Below the pieces are notes generated by a model. That model made no database searches and was not told the DNA's origin. It saw nothing but the letters and a program-made list of their open reading frames with translations. A program made the translations under genes and the position numbers. Positions 1 through 8,975 of a DNA stretch of 64,000 nucleotides are shown piece after piece. This stretch comes from Streptomyces alanosinicus (lineage in GTDB: Bacteria > Actinomycetota > Actinomycetes > Streptomycetales > Streptomycetaceae), in assembly GCF_014650595.1 (NCBI RefSeq), contig NZ_BMVG01000018.1, positions 62,001-126,000 on the forward strand, given 5' to 3'. Numbering within the stretch: position 1 is the first letter of the stretch; each line of letters opens with the position of its first letter.

Positions 1-46
1 CCGGGCGTCGGCAGCCGGAACCGGTCGCCGGGTGAGGAGCGATCAG

Positions 47-1939
47 ATGCCAGATGTCTTCGACGGAGCCTTCGAAGGGCCTTCGGGCGGCCCGCTGCAC
101 CGGCGGACGTTCCTGGCCGCGGCCGGGGCAGGCGCCCTCGCGGTGGCCGGTTCCGGTGCGGCCGCGCGGGCGGCGACCGGAGCGTCCCCGGTGCGGGTGG
201 CCACCGTGGTGCTGAACGGAAGGGTGTTCACCGGAACCCCTGGACACGCGTCAGCACAGGCTGTGGCCATCGGCAGCGACGGGAAGATCCTCGAGGTCGG
301 GTCCGACGAGCAGATTCGCCGTCGCGTCGGCCGCCGCACCGTCGTCGTCGACGCCGACGGCGGTACCGTCATGCCGGGCATCCAGGACGGGCATATGCAC
401 CCGCTCGGCGCGGCCATGCAGTCCCTGAACCCGTCGCTGGGCAACGCGACCATGACGGTCCCCCAGCTCCGCGCGAAGCTCCAGGAGATGCTGGACGCGA
501 CGGCGGCGCAAGAACCGGACGGCTGGCTCCAGGTGACCGACTGGAACCCGGCCGGCCTGCTGCCCGCGGGCACGGTGGCCGACAAGAAGCTGCTCGACTC
601 GCTGAACACCAGGCGCCCGGTCTACCTGCAGGGTTCGGACTTCCACAACAGCCTCGTCAACAGCAGGGCGCTCGCCCTCGCGGGAGTCGACCGCACCACC
701 GCCGACCCGCCGGGCGGGCAGATCGTCCGCGACGGCGCCGGGGAGCCGACCGGCCTGCTGAAGGACGACGCCCAAGGGCTCGTCTCCCGGGTGGTTCCTC
801 CGCCGAGCCAGGATCGGATCGATGCCGCCCACGCCAGGATGGCCGGCACGCTCCTGGCGGCCGGCATCACGTCCTTCCTCGACGCCGCCAGCGGCGAGGA
901 CACCCTCAAGACCTACGCCGACCTCATCGACAAGGGCCTGCTGCCGCAGCACATCACCCCCGCGCTGCTGATCGACGCGGAACTCGCCAAGAAGCCCCGG
1001 GCCGCGGCGGAGTACCTGCGGAATGTGCGCCGACGCTTCTCCGGATCGTCCACGCTGCGGCTGACCACCGCCAAGGTGTTCCTCGACGGCGTGATGGAGT
1101 TCCCGGCGCAGACCGCCGCCCTGCTGACCCCGTACCTGGACGCCCAGGGCAGACCGACCGATCACCGCGGCGACCTGCACGTCAGCGACCGGGACTACCG
1201 GACCCTCGTCCGAGCCCTGGACGCGGACGGCTGGCAGATGCACGCCCACGCCATCGGCGACCGCGCCGTACGGACGGCTCTGAACGCCTACGAGGCCGTC
1301 GCCCGCCCCGGTCGCCGCGGCCGACGGCACACCATCACCCACCTCGAACTGGTGCACCCCGACGACTACGGTCGTTTCGCCCGGGCCGCAGTGGTGGCGA
1401 GCATGCAGTTGCAGTGGGCGATGCCGTCGGCCTTCACGCGCGACTCGCTGCGCCCCTACATCGGGCCGGAGCGGTACGCACGCCTGTACCCGGCGCGCAG
1501 CCTGGCCCGGGCGGGGGCCTGGCTGGCCGGCGGCTCGGACTGGCCGGTCGACCCGCTGCTGCCCTTCACCCAGATCGCCACCGCGATCGACCGCAGCAAC
1601 CCCGAGGAGAACGAACCCCCGCTCAACACGGCGGAAGGCCTGACCCGGACCCAGTCGCTGGTCATGCATACCGCAGGCGCGGCGTACCAGTTGCACGACG
1701 GCGGTGCGGGAACCGTTCGGCCGGGCCGACGGGCCGACCTGATCGTCCTCGACCGGGACATCACCAGGGTGCCGGTGAAGGAGATCCGCGCCACCTCGGT
1801 CCGGTACACGCTCGTCTCCGGACGGGTGGCCCACGACGCGCAGTCCCAGGCGGGACGCTCCCGAGCCGAGGCGGTCCAGCGCATGGGCGTGCTGGGCGCC
1901 GGCCGGACACCGGGTGGCTCCTGCTGCCGAGGACACTGA
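47..1939 (+). CDS. Tat-exported YtcJ-like amidohydrolase
   Basis: This 630-residue metal-dependent hydrolase belongs to the YtcJ/amidohydrolase-3 family, which cleaves amide or ester bonds in diverse small molecules; its substrate cannot be told from sequence. I chose ATG 47 because GAGGAG lies about 7 nt upstream; an in-frame GTG at 32 has no such site. A twin-arginine signal (RRTFLAAAG, residues 19-27) followed by an Ala-rich stretch predicts Tat export. The metal-binding HxH is in DGHMHPLG near residue 120, further ligands are in HAHAIGD near 399, and the family motif GSDWPVDP is near 497. The gene stands alone and converges on the leftward sugar operon. Confidence in the family is high. 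Confidence 0.85.
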   Translation: MPDVFDGAFEGPSGGPLHRRTFLAAAGAGALAVAGSGAAARAATGASPVRVATVVLNGRVFTGTPGHASAQAVAIGSDGKILEVGSDEQIRRRVGRRTVVVDADGGTVMPGIQDGHMHPLGAAMQSLNPSLGNATMTVPQLRAKLQEMLDATAAQEPDGWLQVTDWNPAGLLPAGTVADKKLLDSLNTRRPVYLQGSDFHNSLVNSRALALAGVDRTTADPPGGQIVRDGAGEPTGLLKDDAQGLVSRVVPPPSQDRIDAAHARMAGTLLAAGITSFLDAASGEDTLKTYADLIDKGLLPQHITPALLIDAELAKKPRAAAEYLRNVRRRFSGSSTLRLTTAKVFLDGVMEFPAQTAALLTPYLDAQGRPTDHRGDLHVSDRDYRTLVRALDADGWQMHAHAIGDRAVRTALNAYEAVARPGRRGRRHTITHLELVHPDDYGRFARAAVVASMQLQWAMPSAFTRDSLRPYIGPERYARLYPARSLARAGAWLAGGSDWPVDPLLPFTQIATAIDRSNPEENEPPLNTAEGLTRTQSLVMHTAGAAYQLHDGGAGTVRPGRRADLIVLDRDITRVPVKEIRATSVRYTLVSGRVAHDAQSQAGRSRAEAVQRMGVLGAGRTPGGSCCRGH

Positions 1940-2012
1940 CCCGCGCAGGAAAGGCGACCAGTGCCGGGGCGCGTGATACCCGTAGTGGTCGAGGCCGACG
2001 ATGTCGGGCAGG

Positions 2013-2576
2013 CTAGACCGGCGTGGACGACGACGGCACGAACGGTGCTCCGTGTCCAGGCACGATCAGGACCGGGCCGAGGGCCAGGACCTTCTCCCTG
2101 GCCGCCCGCAACTGCTCGCGGTCGGGGGCGAAGGGGTCGTCGGACGGTCCTTCGGCGGTCCACCACAGGTGCGTCAGGACCACGAGGCCCTCGGCGGCCG
2201 TGACCAGCGTGCTGACGTCCTGCGCGGTGTGGCCGGGGGTCGTCATGAGCGCGATCGACGGGGAGAGCCGGTATCCGTCGGCGTCGCGGTCCTCCCAGAT
2301 GTCGTCCTGGTAGATGGCCATGTGGTCGTGGAAGCGGGCTGCGGGGAACAGGGCCGCGTTCAGCGTGTGGTCCGGGTGGTGGTGGCTGAAGATCACGTCG
2401 GTGACGTCTTCCGGGCTCAGTCCATGGTGCGCGAGCGGATCCAGGATGAGTCGGCGGTCCGCCACCATGCCCGGATCGACGATCGCGACCGTCTCGCCGT
2501 CGACGAGGAGGGTGACGGTGCCGGCCACCCGCGTATCGGCGTAACCGGTGGTCAGGACGTGGAAGGCGGCGGTCAT
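2013..2576 (-). CDS. Metallo-beta-lactamase-fold hydrolase
   Basis: A 187-residue single-domain MBL-fold protein. The signature HHHPDH (about residues 65-70), a later GHTAQD histidine and the closing PGHG supply zinc ligands. ATG 2576 is preceded by GAGGAA; the open frame upstream lacks a ribosome site. It resembles MBLAC1-like stand-alone hydrolases rather than antibiotic lactamases. It is the last gene on the leftward strand of the sugar island, 213 bp past the lactonase-type gene, so co-transcription is possible but not shown. An inferred role is hydrolysis of a thioester or lactone intermediate. Confidence 0.8.
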   Translation of the reverse strand: MTAAFHVLTTGYADTRVAGTVTLLVDGETVAIVDPGMVADRRLILDPLAHHGLSPEDVTDVIFSHHHPDHTLNAALFPAARFHDHMAIYQDDIWEDRDADGYRLSPSIALMTTPGHTAQDVSTLVTAAEGLVVLTHLWWTAEGPSDDPFAPDREQLRAAREKVLALGPVLIVPGHGAPFVPSSSTPV

Positions 2577-2789
2577 CAGAGATTCCTCGGGTGAAGGGTG
2601 TGTGAGGCGTGCGGACCGGTCAACGGGGAAGGATCGCCGGGAAGCCGGTGAGCAGGGCACGGAGACCGGTCCGTCTGTCCGGAGCGTACGCGTTCGCGCA
2701 GCGATGGACAGGCGACGGTTTCGCGCGCGGGTCCACGTCGATGTCGAGCCCTGACTGCCCGTAGGCCGAACGGACTCTCACAGGTCTTC

Positions 2790-3671
2790 CTACCTCAGTC
2801 GGTAGGCGCGGGCCGCCGTACCGCCGAAGACCTCGGAGCGCTCGGCTTCGGTGAGGCCCGCGGTCAGCTCTTCGGCTACGGCGACGACCTCCTCGTACGT
2901 GGCGGCCAGCAGGCACACCGGCCAGTCCGAGCCGAACATCACCCGCTCCGGGCCGAAGGCGTCCAGCGCCACGTCGGCGTACGGGCGCAGGGCGACCGTG
3001 CTCCAGTGGTCCCGCTCGGCCTCGGTGACCATGCCGGACAGCTTGCAGAACACGTTGGGCTGCGCGGCCAGTTGGCGGATCCCCGACGCCCACGGCTGGA
3101 GTTCGCCCCAGGCGATGGGGGGCTTGGACAGGTGGTCGAGGACGAAGGTCAGCTCGGGCAGCGCCCTTACGGTGGCGATGGCGGCGGGCAGTTGGTGCGG
3201 AAGGGTGAGCAGGTCGTAGGCGAGACCCGCGGTGGCGACCGTGTGCAGGCCCCGGTGCACGTCGGGCCGGGTCAGCCAGTCGGGGTCCGGCTCGCTCTGC
3301 ACCAGGTGGCGTATGCCCACCATGAGTTCACCACCGGGCGCCGACCGTAGGGCGGCCAGGGTGTCGGAGAGGCGGTTCGAGGTGAGGTCGGCCCAGCCGA
3401 CGACACCTGCCACCAGGTCGGTCCGCGCGGCCAGGGCCAGGAACTCCGCGGTCTCGTCCGCCTCGGGCAGGACCTGGACCAGGATCGTGCGGTCGATGCC
3501 CGCCGCCGAGGTCTCCCGTGCCAGGTCCGTCAGGGTGAAGTCCCGCCGCACGGAGGCCATTTCCGGCGCGTCGAGCCAGCTGTGTGCGCGGCGGCGGGGG
3601 CCGGAACCCGTCGTCGGACGGGAGGCGGACATCGGCCGCCAGATGTGATGGTGTGCGTCGATCCTGGTCAT
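2790..3671 (-). CDS. Amidohydrolase-2 family sugar lactonase (L-fuconolactonase-like)
   Basis: This 293-residue TIM-barrel amidohydrolase opens with the metal motif DAHHHIW (residues 5-11) and carries the late catalytic aspartate in GSDWPV near residue 248. Family members next to fucose or rhamnose genes hydrolyse the 1,5- or 1,4-lactone made by a sugar dehydrogenase. Here an aldo/keto reductase and L-fuconate dehydratase are encoded in the same run, so opening of L-fucono-lactone to L-fuconate is the best inference. It acts in the cytoplasm; no signal peptide is visible. It is 96 bp downstream of the FadR-type regulator. A dicarboxylate-lactone or 4-sulfomuconolactone hydrolase is a less likely alternative. 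Confidence 0.8.
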   Translation of the reverse strand: MTRIDAHHHIWRPMSASRPTTGSGPRRRAHSWLDAPEMASVRRDFTLTDLARETSAAGIDRTILVQVLPEADETAEFLALAARTDLVAGVVGWADLTSNRLSDTLAALRSAPGGELMVGIRHLVQSEPDPDWLTRPDVHRGLHTVATAGLAYDLLTLPHQLPAAIATVRALPELTFVLDHLSKPPIAWGELQPWASGIRQLAAQPNVFCKLSGMVTEAERDHWSTVALRPYADVALDAFGPERVMFGSDWPVCLLAATYEEVVAVAEELTAGLTEAERSEVFGGTAARAYRLR

Positions 3672-3767
3672 GGTCTTTCCGGTCGAGGGGTGCGGTAGAA
3701 GATCATGCGGTGTGAAGCGGCCCTGTTCCGCCCCCAGCGATCGGTGCTGATCGGCGGGGCAGCGACG

Positions 3768-4463
3768 TCAGACCAAGGGATCGCGCAGGTGCTCCCTCAG
3801 CCACTGCTCGGTGTTGCTCACGTGCAGCAGCGCGGCGGCCTGGCTGAGGGCGGGATCACGGGTGGACAGGGCGTTGAAGATCGCCTCGTGCTCGGCGAGG
3901 GTGCGGCCCGAGGCCTTGTCATCGACCAGACCGCGCCAGATGCGGGCGCGCAGTGTGCGTCCGGAGATGCTTTCCAGGAGCGTGAGCAGGGTCTCGTTGC
4001 CCGTGGCCGAGACGACGGCGCGATGGAAGGCCACGTCGTGGGCGTTCAGCTGTTCCACGTCGTCGCGAGCCTCGCGCATGGCGTCCAAGTGCCCTCCCAA
4101 CTCGGCCAGTTGCGCGTCGGAGATCCGGGTGGCGGCAAGGGCCGTGGCGACCGGCTCCAGGAGCCGCCGCACCTCCATGAGGTCCCGCAGGGCGACCGAG
4201 TCGCCCTGGAGCAGTTCCACGGCCCCGCCGAGCCCCTCCAGGAGCAGGCTCGGCTGCAGGCTGGTCACATACGTGCCGTCGCCCCGCCGGACCTCCAGGA
4301 CCCGCGCGACCGCCAACGCCTTGACCGCCTCGCGGGCGAGGTTGCGGGAGAGCCCCAGCTGGGCGGCCAGGTCAGGCTCAGGCGGCAGCTTGGAGCCCGG
4401 GGGCAGGGCGCCGGTCCGGATCAGCTCACGGATGCGTTCGATGGCCTTGTCCGTCAGAGACAA
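3768..4463 (-). CDS. FadR/GntR-family regulator with FCD domain
   Basis: A 231-residue transcription factor. Residues 5-75 form a winged helix-turn-helix of GntR type (PPEPDLAAQLGLSRNLAREA region), and residues 90-220 form a helical FCD ligand domain with several potential metal-binding Asp and His residues (HDVAFHRAV and HEAIFN). FadR-subfamily proteins with this layout commonly sense sugar acids. It sits inside the sugar run and its start overlaps the end of the aldo/keto reductase by 10 bp, so it is co-transcribed with the genes it probably controls. The inferred ligand is L-fuconate or a keto-deoxy sugar acid. Confidence 0.88.
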   Translation of the reverse strand: MSLTDKAIERIRELIRTGALPPGSKLPPEPDLAAQLGLSRNLAREAVKALAVARVLEVRRGDGTYVTSLQPSLLLEGLGGAVELLQGDSVALRDLMEVRRLLEPVATALAATRISDAQLAELGGHLDAMREARDDVEQLNAHDVAFHRAVVSATGNETLLTLLESISGRTLRARIWRGLVDDKASGRTLAEHEAIFNALSTRDPALSQAAALLHVSNTEQWLREHLRDPLV

Positions 4464-5467
4464 CGTGGCTCCCTCCCCCGGCCGTGCTCCGCGGGCACGT
4501 CCGACCTGATCAGCCCCTGAGCGCGGAGATCGGCCCAGAGCCCGTCGGGGATGTGCTGACGATGGAGTTCCACGTTTCGTACGACCTGTTCCGGGTTCCG
4601 CATGCCGAGGGTGACGTTGATGATACTGGGATGCGTGTAGGGGAAGGCGATCGCGGCGGCGGGCAGCGTGGTGCCGTGGGCCGTGCAGACCGCGGCGATC
4701 GCCCGTGCACGGGCGACCAGAGCCGGTGGGGCGTCCTGGTAGTCGTACTTCATACCCTCGGTGGGCCGGTCCTGGGACAGCAGTCCCGAGTTGAAGACAC
4801 CCACCGCTACCACGCTCTTGCCCAGTTCCCGCGCGGTGGGCAGCACGTCGTCCAGCGCCGACTGGTCCAGGAGGGTGTAGCGCCCGGCCAGCATCACCAC
4901 GTCGGCCGCGGTCTCACGCAGGAAACGCGCGAGCATCGCCGACTGGTTCATGCCGGCGCCGATCGCGCCGATCACGCCCTGGTCGCGCAACTCCGCGAGC
5001 GTGGGCATGGCCTCCTCGGCCGCCTGCCTCCAGTGGTCGTCCGGATCGTGCAGGTAGACGATGTCGAGGCGGTCCAGGCCGGTGCGCTCCAGGGTGTCCT
5101 CGATGGACCGGAGCACTCCGTCCCGGCTGAAGTCCCACTGGCGGCGCAGGTCGTCCCGTACGACGAAGCCCTCGGTGTCGACGCCGCGTAGCTCCGCATT
5201 GGGCACCAGCAGTCTGCCGACCTTGGAGGAGATGACGTAGGCGTCACGCGGGTGGCCCCGCAGGGCGGCGCCCAGACGGCGTTCGGACAGGCCGAGGCCG
5301 TAGTGCGGTGCGGTGTCGAAATACCGCAGGCCGGCCTCCCAGGCCGCGTCGACGGCGGCCCTCGCGTCGTCGGCCGGGGTGACGTGGTAGAGGTTGCCGA
5401 TCACGGACGCCCCGAAGCCGAGTTCGGTGAGCGAGACGGACGTGTTCTGGATCTTTCGCTGGTGCAA
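4454..5467 (-). CDS. Aldo/keto reductase, probable L-fucose (aldose) dehydrogenase
   Basis: A 337-residue AKR barrel. The catalytic tetrad is visible: Asp and Tyr in FDTAPHYG, Lys in SSKVG and His in YLHDPDD. Members adjacent to fucose genes oxidise L-fucose or D-threo-aldoses to the lactone with NAD(P)+. Its product would feed the amidohydrolase encoded two genes downstream. It ends inside the FadR-type regulator (10-bp overlap) and begins 34 bp after the sugar kinase. Which of the three oxidoreductases in the island acts on free fucose is inferred from family resemblance, not proven. Confidence 0.85.
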   Translation of the reverse strand: MHQRKIQNTSVSLTELGFGASVIGNLYHVTPADDARAAVDAAWEAGLRYFDTAPHYGLGLSERRLGAALRGHPRDAYVISSKVGRLLVPNAELRGVDTEGFVVRDDLRRQWDFSRDGVLRSIEDTLERTGLDRLDIVYLHDPDDHWRQAAEEAMPTLAELRDQGVIGAIGAGMNQSAMLARFLRETAADVVMLAGRYTLLDQSALDDVLPTARELGKSVVAVGVFNSGLLSQDRPTEGMKYDYQDAPPALVARARAIAAVCTAHGTTLPAAAIAFPYTHPSIINVTLGMRNPEQVVRNVELHRQHIPDGLWADLRAQGLIRSDVPAEHGRGREPRCL

Positions 5468-5501
5468 GTGGTGCTCCTGGGATACGGATGACGGGTGCCG
5501 G

Positions 5502-6539
5502 TCAGCGTCTGACGTGGGCCGACCCTCCCGTGATCAGCGCCTCGACCTCGGCGAGCGAGGCCATGGAGACGTCTCCGGGCGTGGTCATGGTGAGCGCGCC
5601 GTGGGCGGTGCCGTAGGCCAGGGCGCGCTCCAGGCCGGTGCCTGCGAGCAGTCCGTGGATGAGACCTGCGGCGAAGGCGTCGCCGGAGCCGATGCGGTCC
5701 AGGACGTACAGGCCGGTCATCCGGGGGCCGGGCACGAAGCCGGTGTCGAGGGACCAGGCGGCCGAGGACCAGTCGTTGACCCCGGCCGAGGGCACGTCGC
5801 GCAGGGTCGTGGCCAGTACTTTCGCCTCGGGCAACAGAACGGCCACCTCGGCGAGTGCGCCCGTCACCTCCTCGGCCCCGATGCGCGCCTGCCCTGGGTG
5901 GGTCCCGGCCAGGCCCAGGGCACCCACCACGACGTCGGCGTGCCGGGCGAGCCGCAGGTCGACCTCGCGGGCCCGGTCCGCGCCACCGCGGCCGGCCCAG
6001 AGGCTGGGGCGGTAGTTGGGGTCGTAGGAGACGGTGACACCGTGGCGGCGGGCCGCGGCCATGGCCTCGTCCGCGACGTCCGCCGTGGTGTCGGACAGGC
6101 CGGCGAAGATACCGCCGGTGTGGAACCAGCGCACCCCGGCCGAGAACACGGCGTCCCAGTCGACGTCCCCTTTGCACAGCTGGGAGACGGCGGTGTGCGC
6201 GCGGTCGCTGACGCCGAGCGCGCCGCGGATGCCGTAGCCGCGTTCGACGAAGTTGAGGCCGTTGCGGGCGGTGCGGCCGATGCCGTCGTCGGGCACCCAG
6301 CGGATCAGCGAGGTGTCGACACCGCCCTGGAGGATCAGGTCCTCGACGAGCCGGCCGACCGCGTTGTCGGCGAGGGCGGTGACAACGGCCGTGCGCAGTC
6401 CGAAGCAGCGGCGCAGTCCGCGGACGACGTTGTACTCGCCGCCTCCCTCCCAGACCTGGAAGGAGCGGGCGGTCCGGATCCGCCCCTCCCCCGGGTCGAA
6501 ACGCAGCATCACCTCGCCGAGGGCCACCACGTCGATCAC
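5502..6539 (-). CDS. PfkB-family kinase (2-keto-3-deoxygluconate kinase-like)
   Basis: A 345-residue ribokinase-fold sugar kinase. The N-terminal glycine-rich GGEYNV and the C-terminal PfkB signature RIGSGDAFAAG, which contains the catalytic Asp, are intact. The start is GTG 6539, overlapping the aldolase stop as GTGA, so the pair is translationally coupled; the longer open frame upstream is only the aldolase in another frame. With the neighbouring KDPG-type aldolase it forms the usual KDG kinase/aldolase pair giving pyruvate and glyceraldehyde-3-phosphate. A 6-deoxy acid cannot be phosphorylated at C6, so its presence in a fucose operon is notable. Confidence 0.87.
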   Translation of the reverse strand: MIDVVALGEVMLRFDPGEGRIRTARSFQVWEGGGEYNVVRGLRRCFGLRTAVVTALADNAVGRLVEDLILQGGVDTSLIRWVPDDGIGRTARNGLNFVERGYGIRGALGVSDRAHTAVSQLCKGDVDWDAVFSAGVRWFHTGGIFAGLSDTTADVADEAMAAARRHGVTVSYDPNYRPSLWAGRGGADRAREVDLRLARHADVVVGALGLAGTHPGQARIGAEEVTGALAEVAVLLPEAKVLATTLRDVPSAGVNDWSSAAWSLDTGFVPGPRMTGLYVLDRIGSGDAFAAGLIHGLLAGTGLERALAYGTAHGALTMTTPGDVSMASLAEVEALITGGSAHVRR

Positions 6540-7177
6540 GTCATGCTCCTCTCCGCTGCCTCCACGGCCTCCGCGGTCAGCCGACGGATCTCCTTGTGGT
6601 CGCCCCGCCGGAGGTGGTCGGTGGTCGCCATCCAGCTGCCGCCGACGGCGAGGACCGCCGGGTGGGCGAGATAGGCGGCCAGGCGGGAGGCGTCGATACC
6701 GCCGGTCGGTACGAAGCGCGCCTGGGGGAAGGGAGCCGCGAGCGCCCGCAGCATCCGAAGACCGCCGAGCGGCTCGGCGGGGAAGAGCTTGATGGTGTCG
6801 AGGCCCGCCTTCAGAGCGCGCATCAGCTCGGTGGCGGTGGCGATGCCGGGCACCACGGGCACGCCCAGCTCGCGGCACGTGGCGACGACCTCCGCGTCGA
6901 AGCCGGGCGAGACCACGAAGCGGGCCCCGGCCGCCACGGCCCGCTTCGCCTGCTCAGGCGTGAGGACGGTGCCCGCGCCGACGGCCAGACCACCATGGGC
7001 GGCCATCTCCTTGAGCACCCGCTCGGCGTCCGGTGTGCGGAACGTGACCTCGACGCACCGGGCACCACCCGCCGCAAGCGCGTCGGCCAGCGGGCCGGCG
7101 GTCGAGACGCGCCGCACCGTCAGTACCGGCATCACGCGGGCTCCGGCCAGCACGGAGGCCAGGTCGTTGGCGGTCAT
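6536..7177 (-). CDS. KDPG/KHG-type aldolase
   Basis: A 213-residue class I aldolase of the Eda/KdgA family. The start ATG 7177 overlaps the SDR stop as ATGA, and its own stop overlaps the kinase start. The Schiff-base lysine lies in the segment DTIKLFPAE and a conserved glutamate in CVEVTFRT. The family splits 2-keto-3-deoxy-6-phosphogluconate or related keto-deoxy acids into pyruvate plus an aldehyde. In this operon it could cleave the kinase product, or act directly on 2-keto-3-deoxy-L-fuconate to give pyruvate and lactaldehyde; the sequence does not decide between these. Confidence 0.88.
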   Translation of the reverse strand: MTANDLASVLAGARVMPVLTVRRVSTAGPLADALAAGGARCVEVTFRTPDAERVLKEMAAHGGLAVGAGTVLTPEQAKRAVAAGARFVVSPGFDAEVVATCRELGVPVVPGIATATELMRALKAGLDTIKLFPAEPLGGLRMLRALAAPFPQARFVPTGGIDASRLAAYLAHPAVLAVGGSWMATTDHLRRGDHKEIRRLTAEAVEAAERSMT

Positions 7178-7935
7178 CGGCCGAGCCATCCCCCGTCCAC
7201 GGGCAGGACGACGCCGTGGACGTAGGCGGCGGCGTCCGAGGCGAGAAACACCGTGGCGCCCGCCAGGTCGTCGGCATCCCCCCAGCGGCCGGCCGGGATA
7301 CGGTCCAGGATGGCCTTGCTGCGCACTGGGTCGTCCCGCAGGGCCTGGGTGTTGTCGGTGGCGATGTAGCCGGGCGCGATGGCGTTGACGTTGACGCCGT
7401 GCGGAGCCCACTCGTTGGCCAGCGCTTTGGTCAGACCCGCGATGCCGTGTTTGGCGGCGGTGTAGCCGGGAACGGTGATGCCACCCTGGAAGCTGAGCAG
7501 GGAAGCCGTGAAGATGATCTTCCCCTGGCCGCGGGCCACCATCGACGCGCCCACCGCACGGCTCAGCGCGAACTGCGCGTTGAGGTTGACCTGGAGCACC
7601 AACTCCCAGTCGCTGTCCGGGTGTTCGGCGGCCGCAGAGCGGCGGATCGTGCCCGCGTTGTTGACCAGGATGTCCACCGGCCGCTCGCGCCCGGCGAGGT
7701 CCGCGCCCAGGGCACGTACGGCCCCGGGATCGGCGAAGTCGGTGCGGATCGCCTCGAACGTACCGCCCGCGGCGAGGACGTCCTTCTCCACCGCGCTGCC
7801 GGACTCCTCAAGCGAGGCGCTGACGCCGATCACGTCCGCGCCCGCCTCGGCGAGCGCGCGGGCCATGGCCCGGCCGATGCCGCGCCGGGCTCCGGTGACG
7901 ACGGCGAGCTTCCCGGTGAGGTCGAAGGCGGTCAT
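7174..7935 (-). CDS. SDR oxidoreductase, KduD-like
   Basis: A 253-residue classical short-chain dehydrogenase. The NAD-binding TGARRGIG is at about residues 15-22, NNAG in the middle, and the Tyr-x3-Lys catalytic pair in GYTAAKHG. The stretch after the active site (PGYIATDNTQALRDDP) is typical of KduD, 2-dehydro-3-deoxy-gluconate 5-dehydrogenase, which produces KDG for the kinase encoded two genes downstream. It overlaps both neighbours by 4 bp. An alternative role is oxidation of 2-keto-3-deoxy-L-fuconate at C4, a reaction other SDRs perform in oxidative fucose pathways. Confidence 0.85.
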   Translation of the reverse strand: MTAFDLTGKLAVVTGARRGIGRAMARALAEAGADVIGVSASLEESGSAVEKDVLAAGGTFEAIRTDFADPGAVRALGADLAGRERPVDILVNNAGTIRRSAAAEHPDSDWELVLQVNLNAQFALSRAVGASMVARGQGKIIFTASLLSFQGGITVPGYTAAKHGIAGLTKALANEWAPHGVNVNAIAPGYIATDNTQALRDDPVRSKAILDRIPAGRWGDADDLAGATVFLASDAAAYVHGVVLPVDGGWLGR

Positions 7936-8975
7936 ACGGCGCCTCCCTGGGCGTCGTCGGTGCAGTCCACGAGGATCTTCATCACGTCACCGCCGCCCTC
8001 CAGGGCCTCGAAGGCGGCGGGCGCCTGGGTGAGGGGCACTACCTTGCTGATCAGCCGCTCGGCCGGGATCGTCCCGTCCGCCACCAGGGTCACCGCCTTC
8101 TCGAAGTCGCCGCGGTCGTACAACCGGGCGCCCACCAAGGTCAGTTCGCGCCAGAAGAAGCGGTGCAGGTTGACCTCGCGCGGCCGGGGGTGGATGGCGA
8201 CGAGGCAGAGACGGCCGCGCACACCCAGCACGTCGACCGCCGTGTCCACGCCGCCCGCCGCGCCGGACACCTCGAAGGCGACGTCCGCGCCCGCGTCCCC
8301 GGTCCACTCCCGCACCAGCGCCGGCACGTCGTCGTCACCCGGACTCCACACCGTCAGACCCAACTCCTCGGCCAGCAGACGGCGGTGGGCGTTCAGCTCC
8401 ACGACCCGGACGTCAGCGCCCGCGGCTCGGGCGACCAGCGCGATCAGGACGCCGACCGGGCCGCCGCCGACCACGACGGCCTTCTCACCCTCGGCGACCT
8501 GAGCGCGGCCCACGTCGTGCACGGCGACGGCGGTGGGCTCGACGAGTGCGGCGAGGTCCAGGGGCAGGGAGTCGGGCAGCCGGAGGAGTGTCGAGGCGGG
8601 CACGGTCCAGCGCTGCTGCATCGCGCCCGGGGAGTCGATGCCGATGAAGTCCAGGTGCTGGCAGATGTGTTGATGCCCGGAGCGGCAGGCCGGGCAGGTG
8701 TCGTCCCAGCGCAACGGCATCACGGTCACCGCGTCGCCGGGCTGCCAGTCCTCGACGCCCGGACCGACGCGTACGATCCGGCCGGACATCTCGTGTCCCA
8801 GGACGGCGGGCGCGGCGACCCGGGCGTCCATGTCGCCGTGGAAGATGTGCAGGTCGGTGCCGCAGATACCGACGTAGGCGGGGGCCAGCTCCACCTCGCC
8901 GGGTCCGGGCGGCGTACTGGGTGCGACAGCCGTGTCCAGGGTGCGGGCGGCCGTGTAACGGACGGCGAGTGTCAT
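7932..8975 (-). CDS. Zinc-dependent medium-chain alcohol dehydrogenase
   Basis: A 347-residue MDR enzyme of the sorbitol/threonine dehydrogenase group. Catalytic zinc ligands are in ICGTDLH and GHEMSG, and a structural-zinc-like Cys set lies in CPACRSGHQHIC. The Rossmann motif GGGPVG is in the second half. It overlaps the SDR by 4 bp on one side and the FucU gene by 4 bp on the other. It probably oxidises a sugar acid or a lactaldehyde/keto-deoxy intermediate of the pathway; the substrate is inferred from position only. Confidence 0.85.
   Translation of the reverse strand: MTLAVRYTAARTLDTAVAPSTPPGPGEVELAPAYVGICGTDLHIFHGDMDARVAAPAVLGHEMSGRIVRVGPGVEDWQPGDAVTVMPLRWDDTCPACRSGHQHICQHLDFIGIDSPGAMQQRWTVPASTLLRLPDSLPLDLAALVEPTAVAVHDVGRAQVAEGEKAVVVGGGPVGVLIALVARAAGADVRVVELNAHRRLLAEELGLTVWSPGDDDVPALVREWTGDAGADVAFEVSGAAGGVDTAVDVLGVRGRLCLVAIHPRPREVNLHRFFWRELTLVGARLYDRGDFEKAVTLVADGTIPAERLISKVVPLTQAPAAFEALEGGGDVMKILVDCTDDAQGGAV

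Noticed and set aside
251..1936. A 561-codon antisense frame under the first amidohydrolase
   Set aside because: It is a GC-bias shadow with no motif, and the sense strand encodes a clear enzyme.
5394..6674. A 426-codon plus-strand frame
   Set aside because: It is Gly/Val/Asp-rich low-complexity sequence antisense to the kinase and reductase genes.
6540..6878. A 113-residue extension of the sugar kinase
   Set aside because: It is the aldolase gene in another frame; the GTGA overlap gives a natural coupled start.
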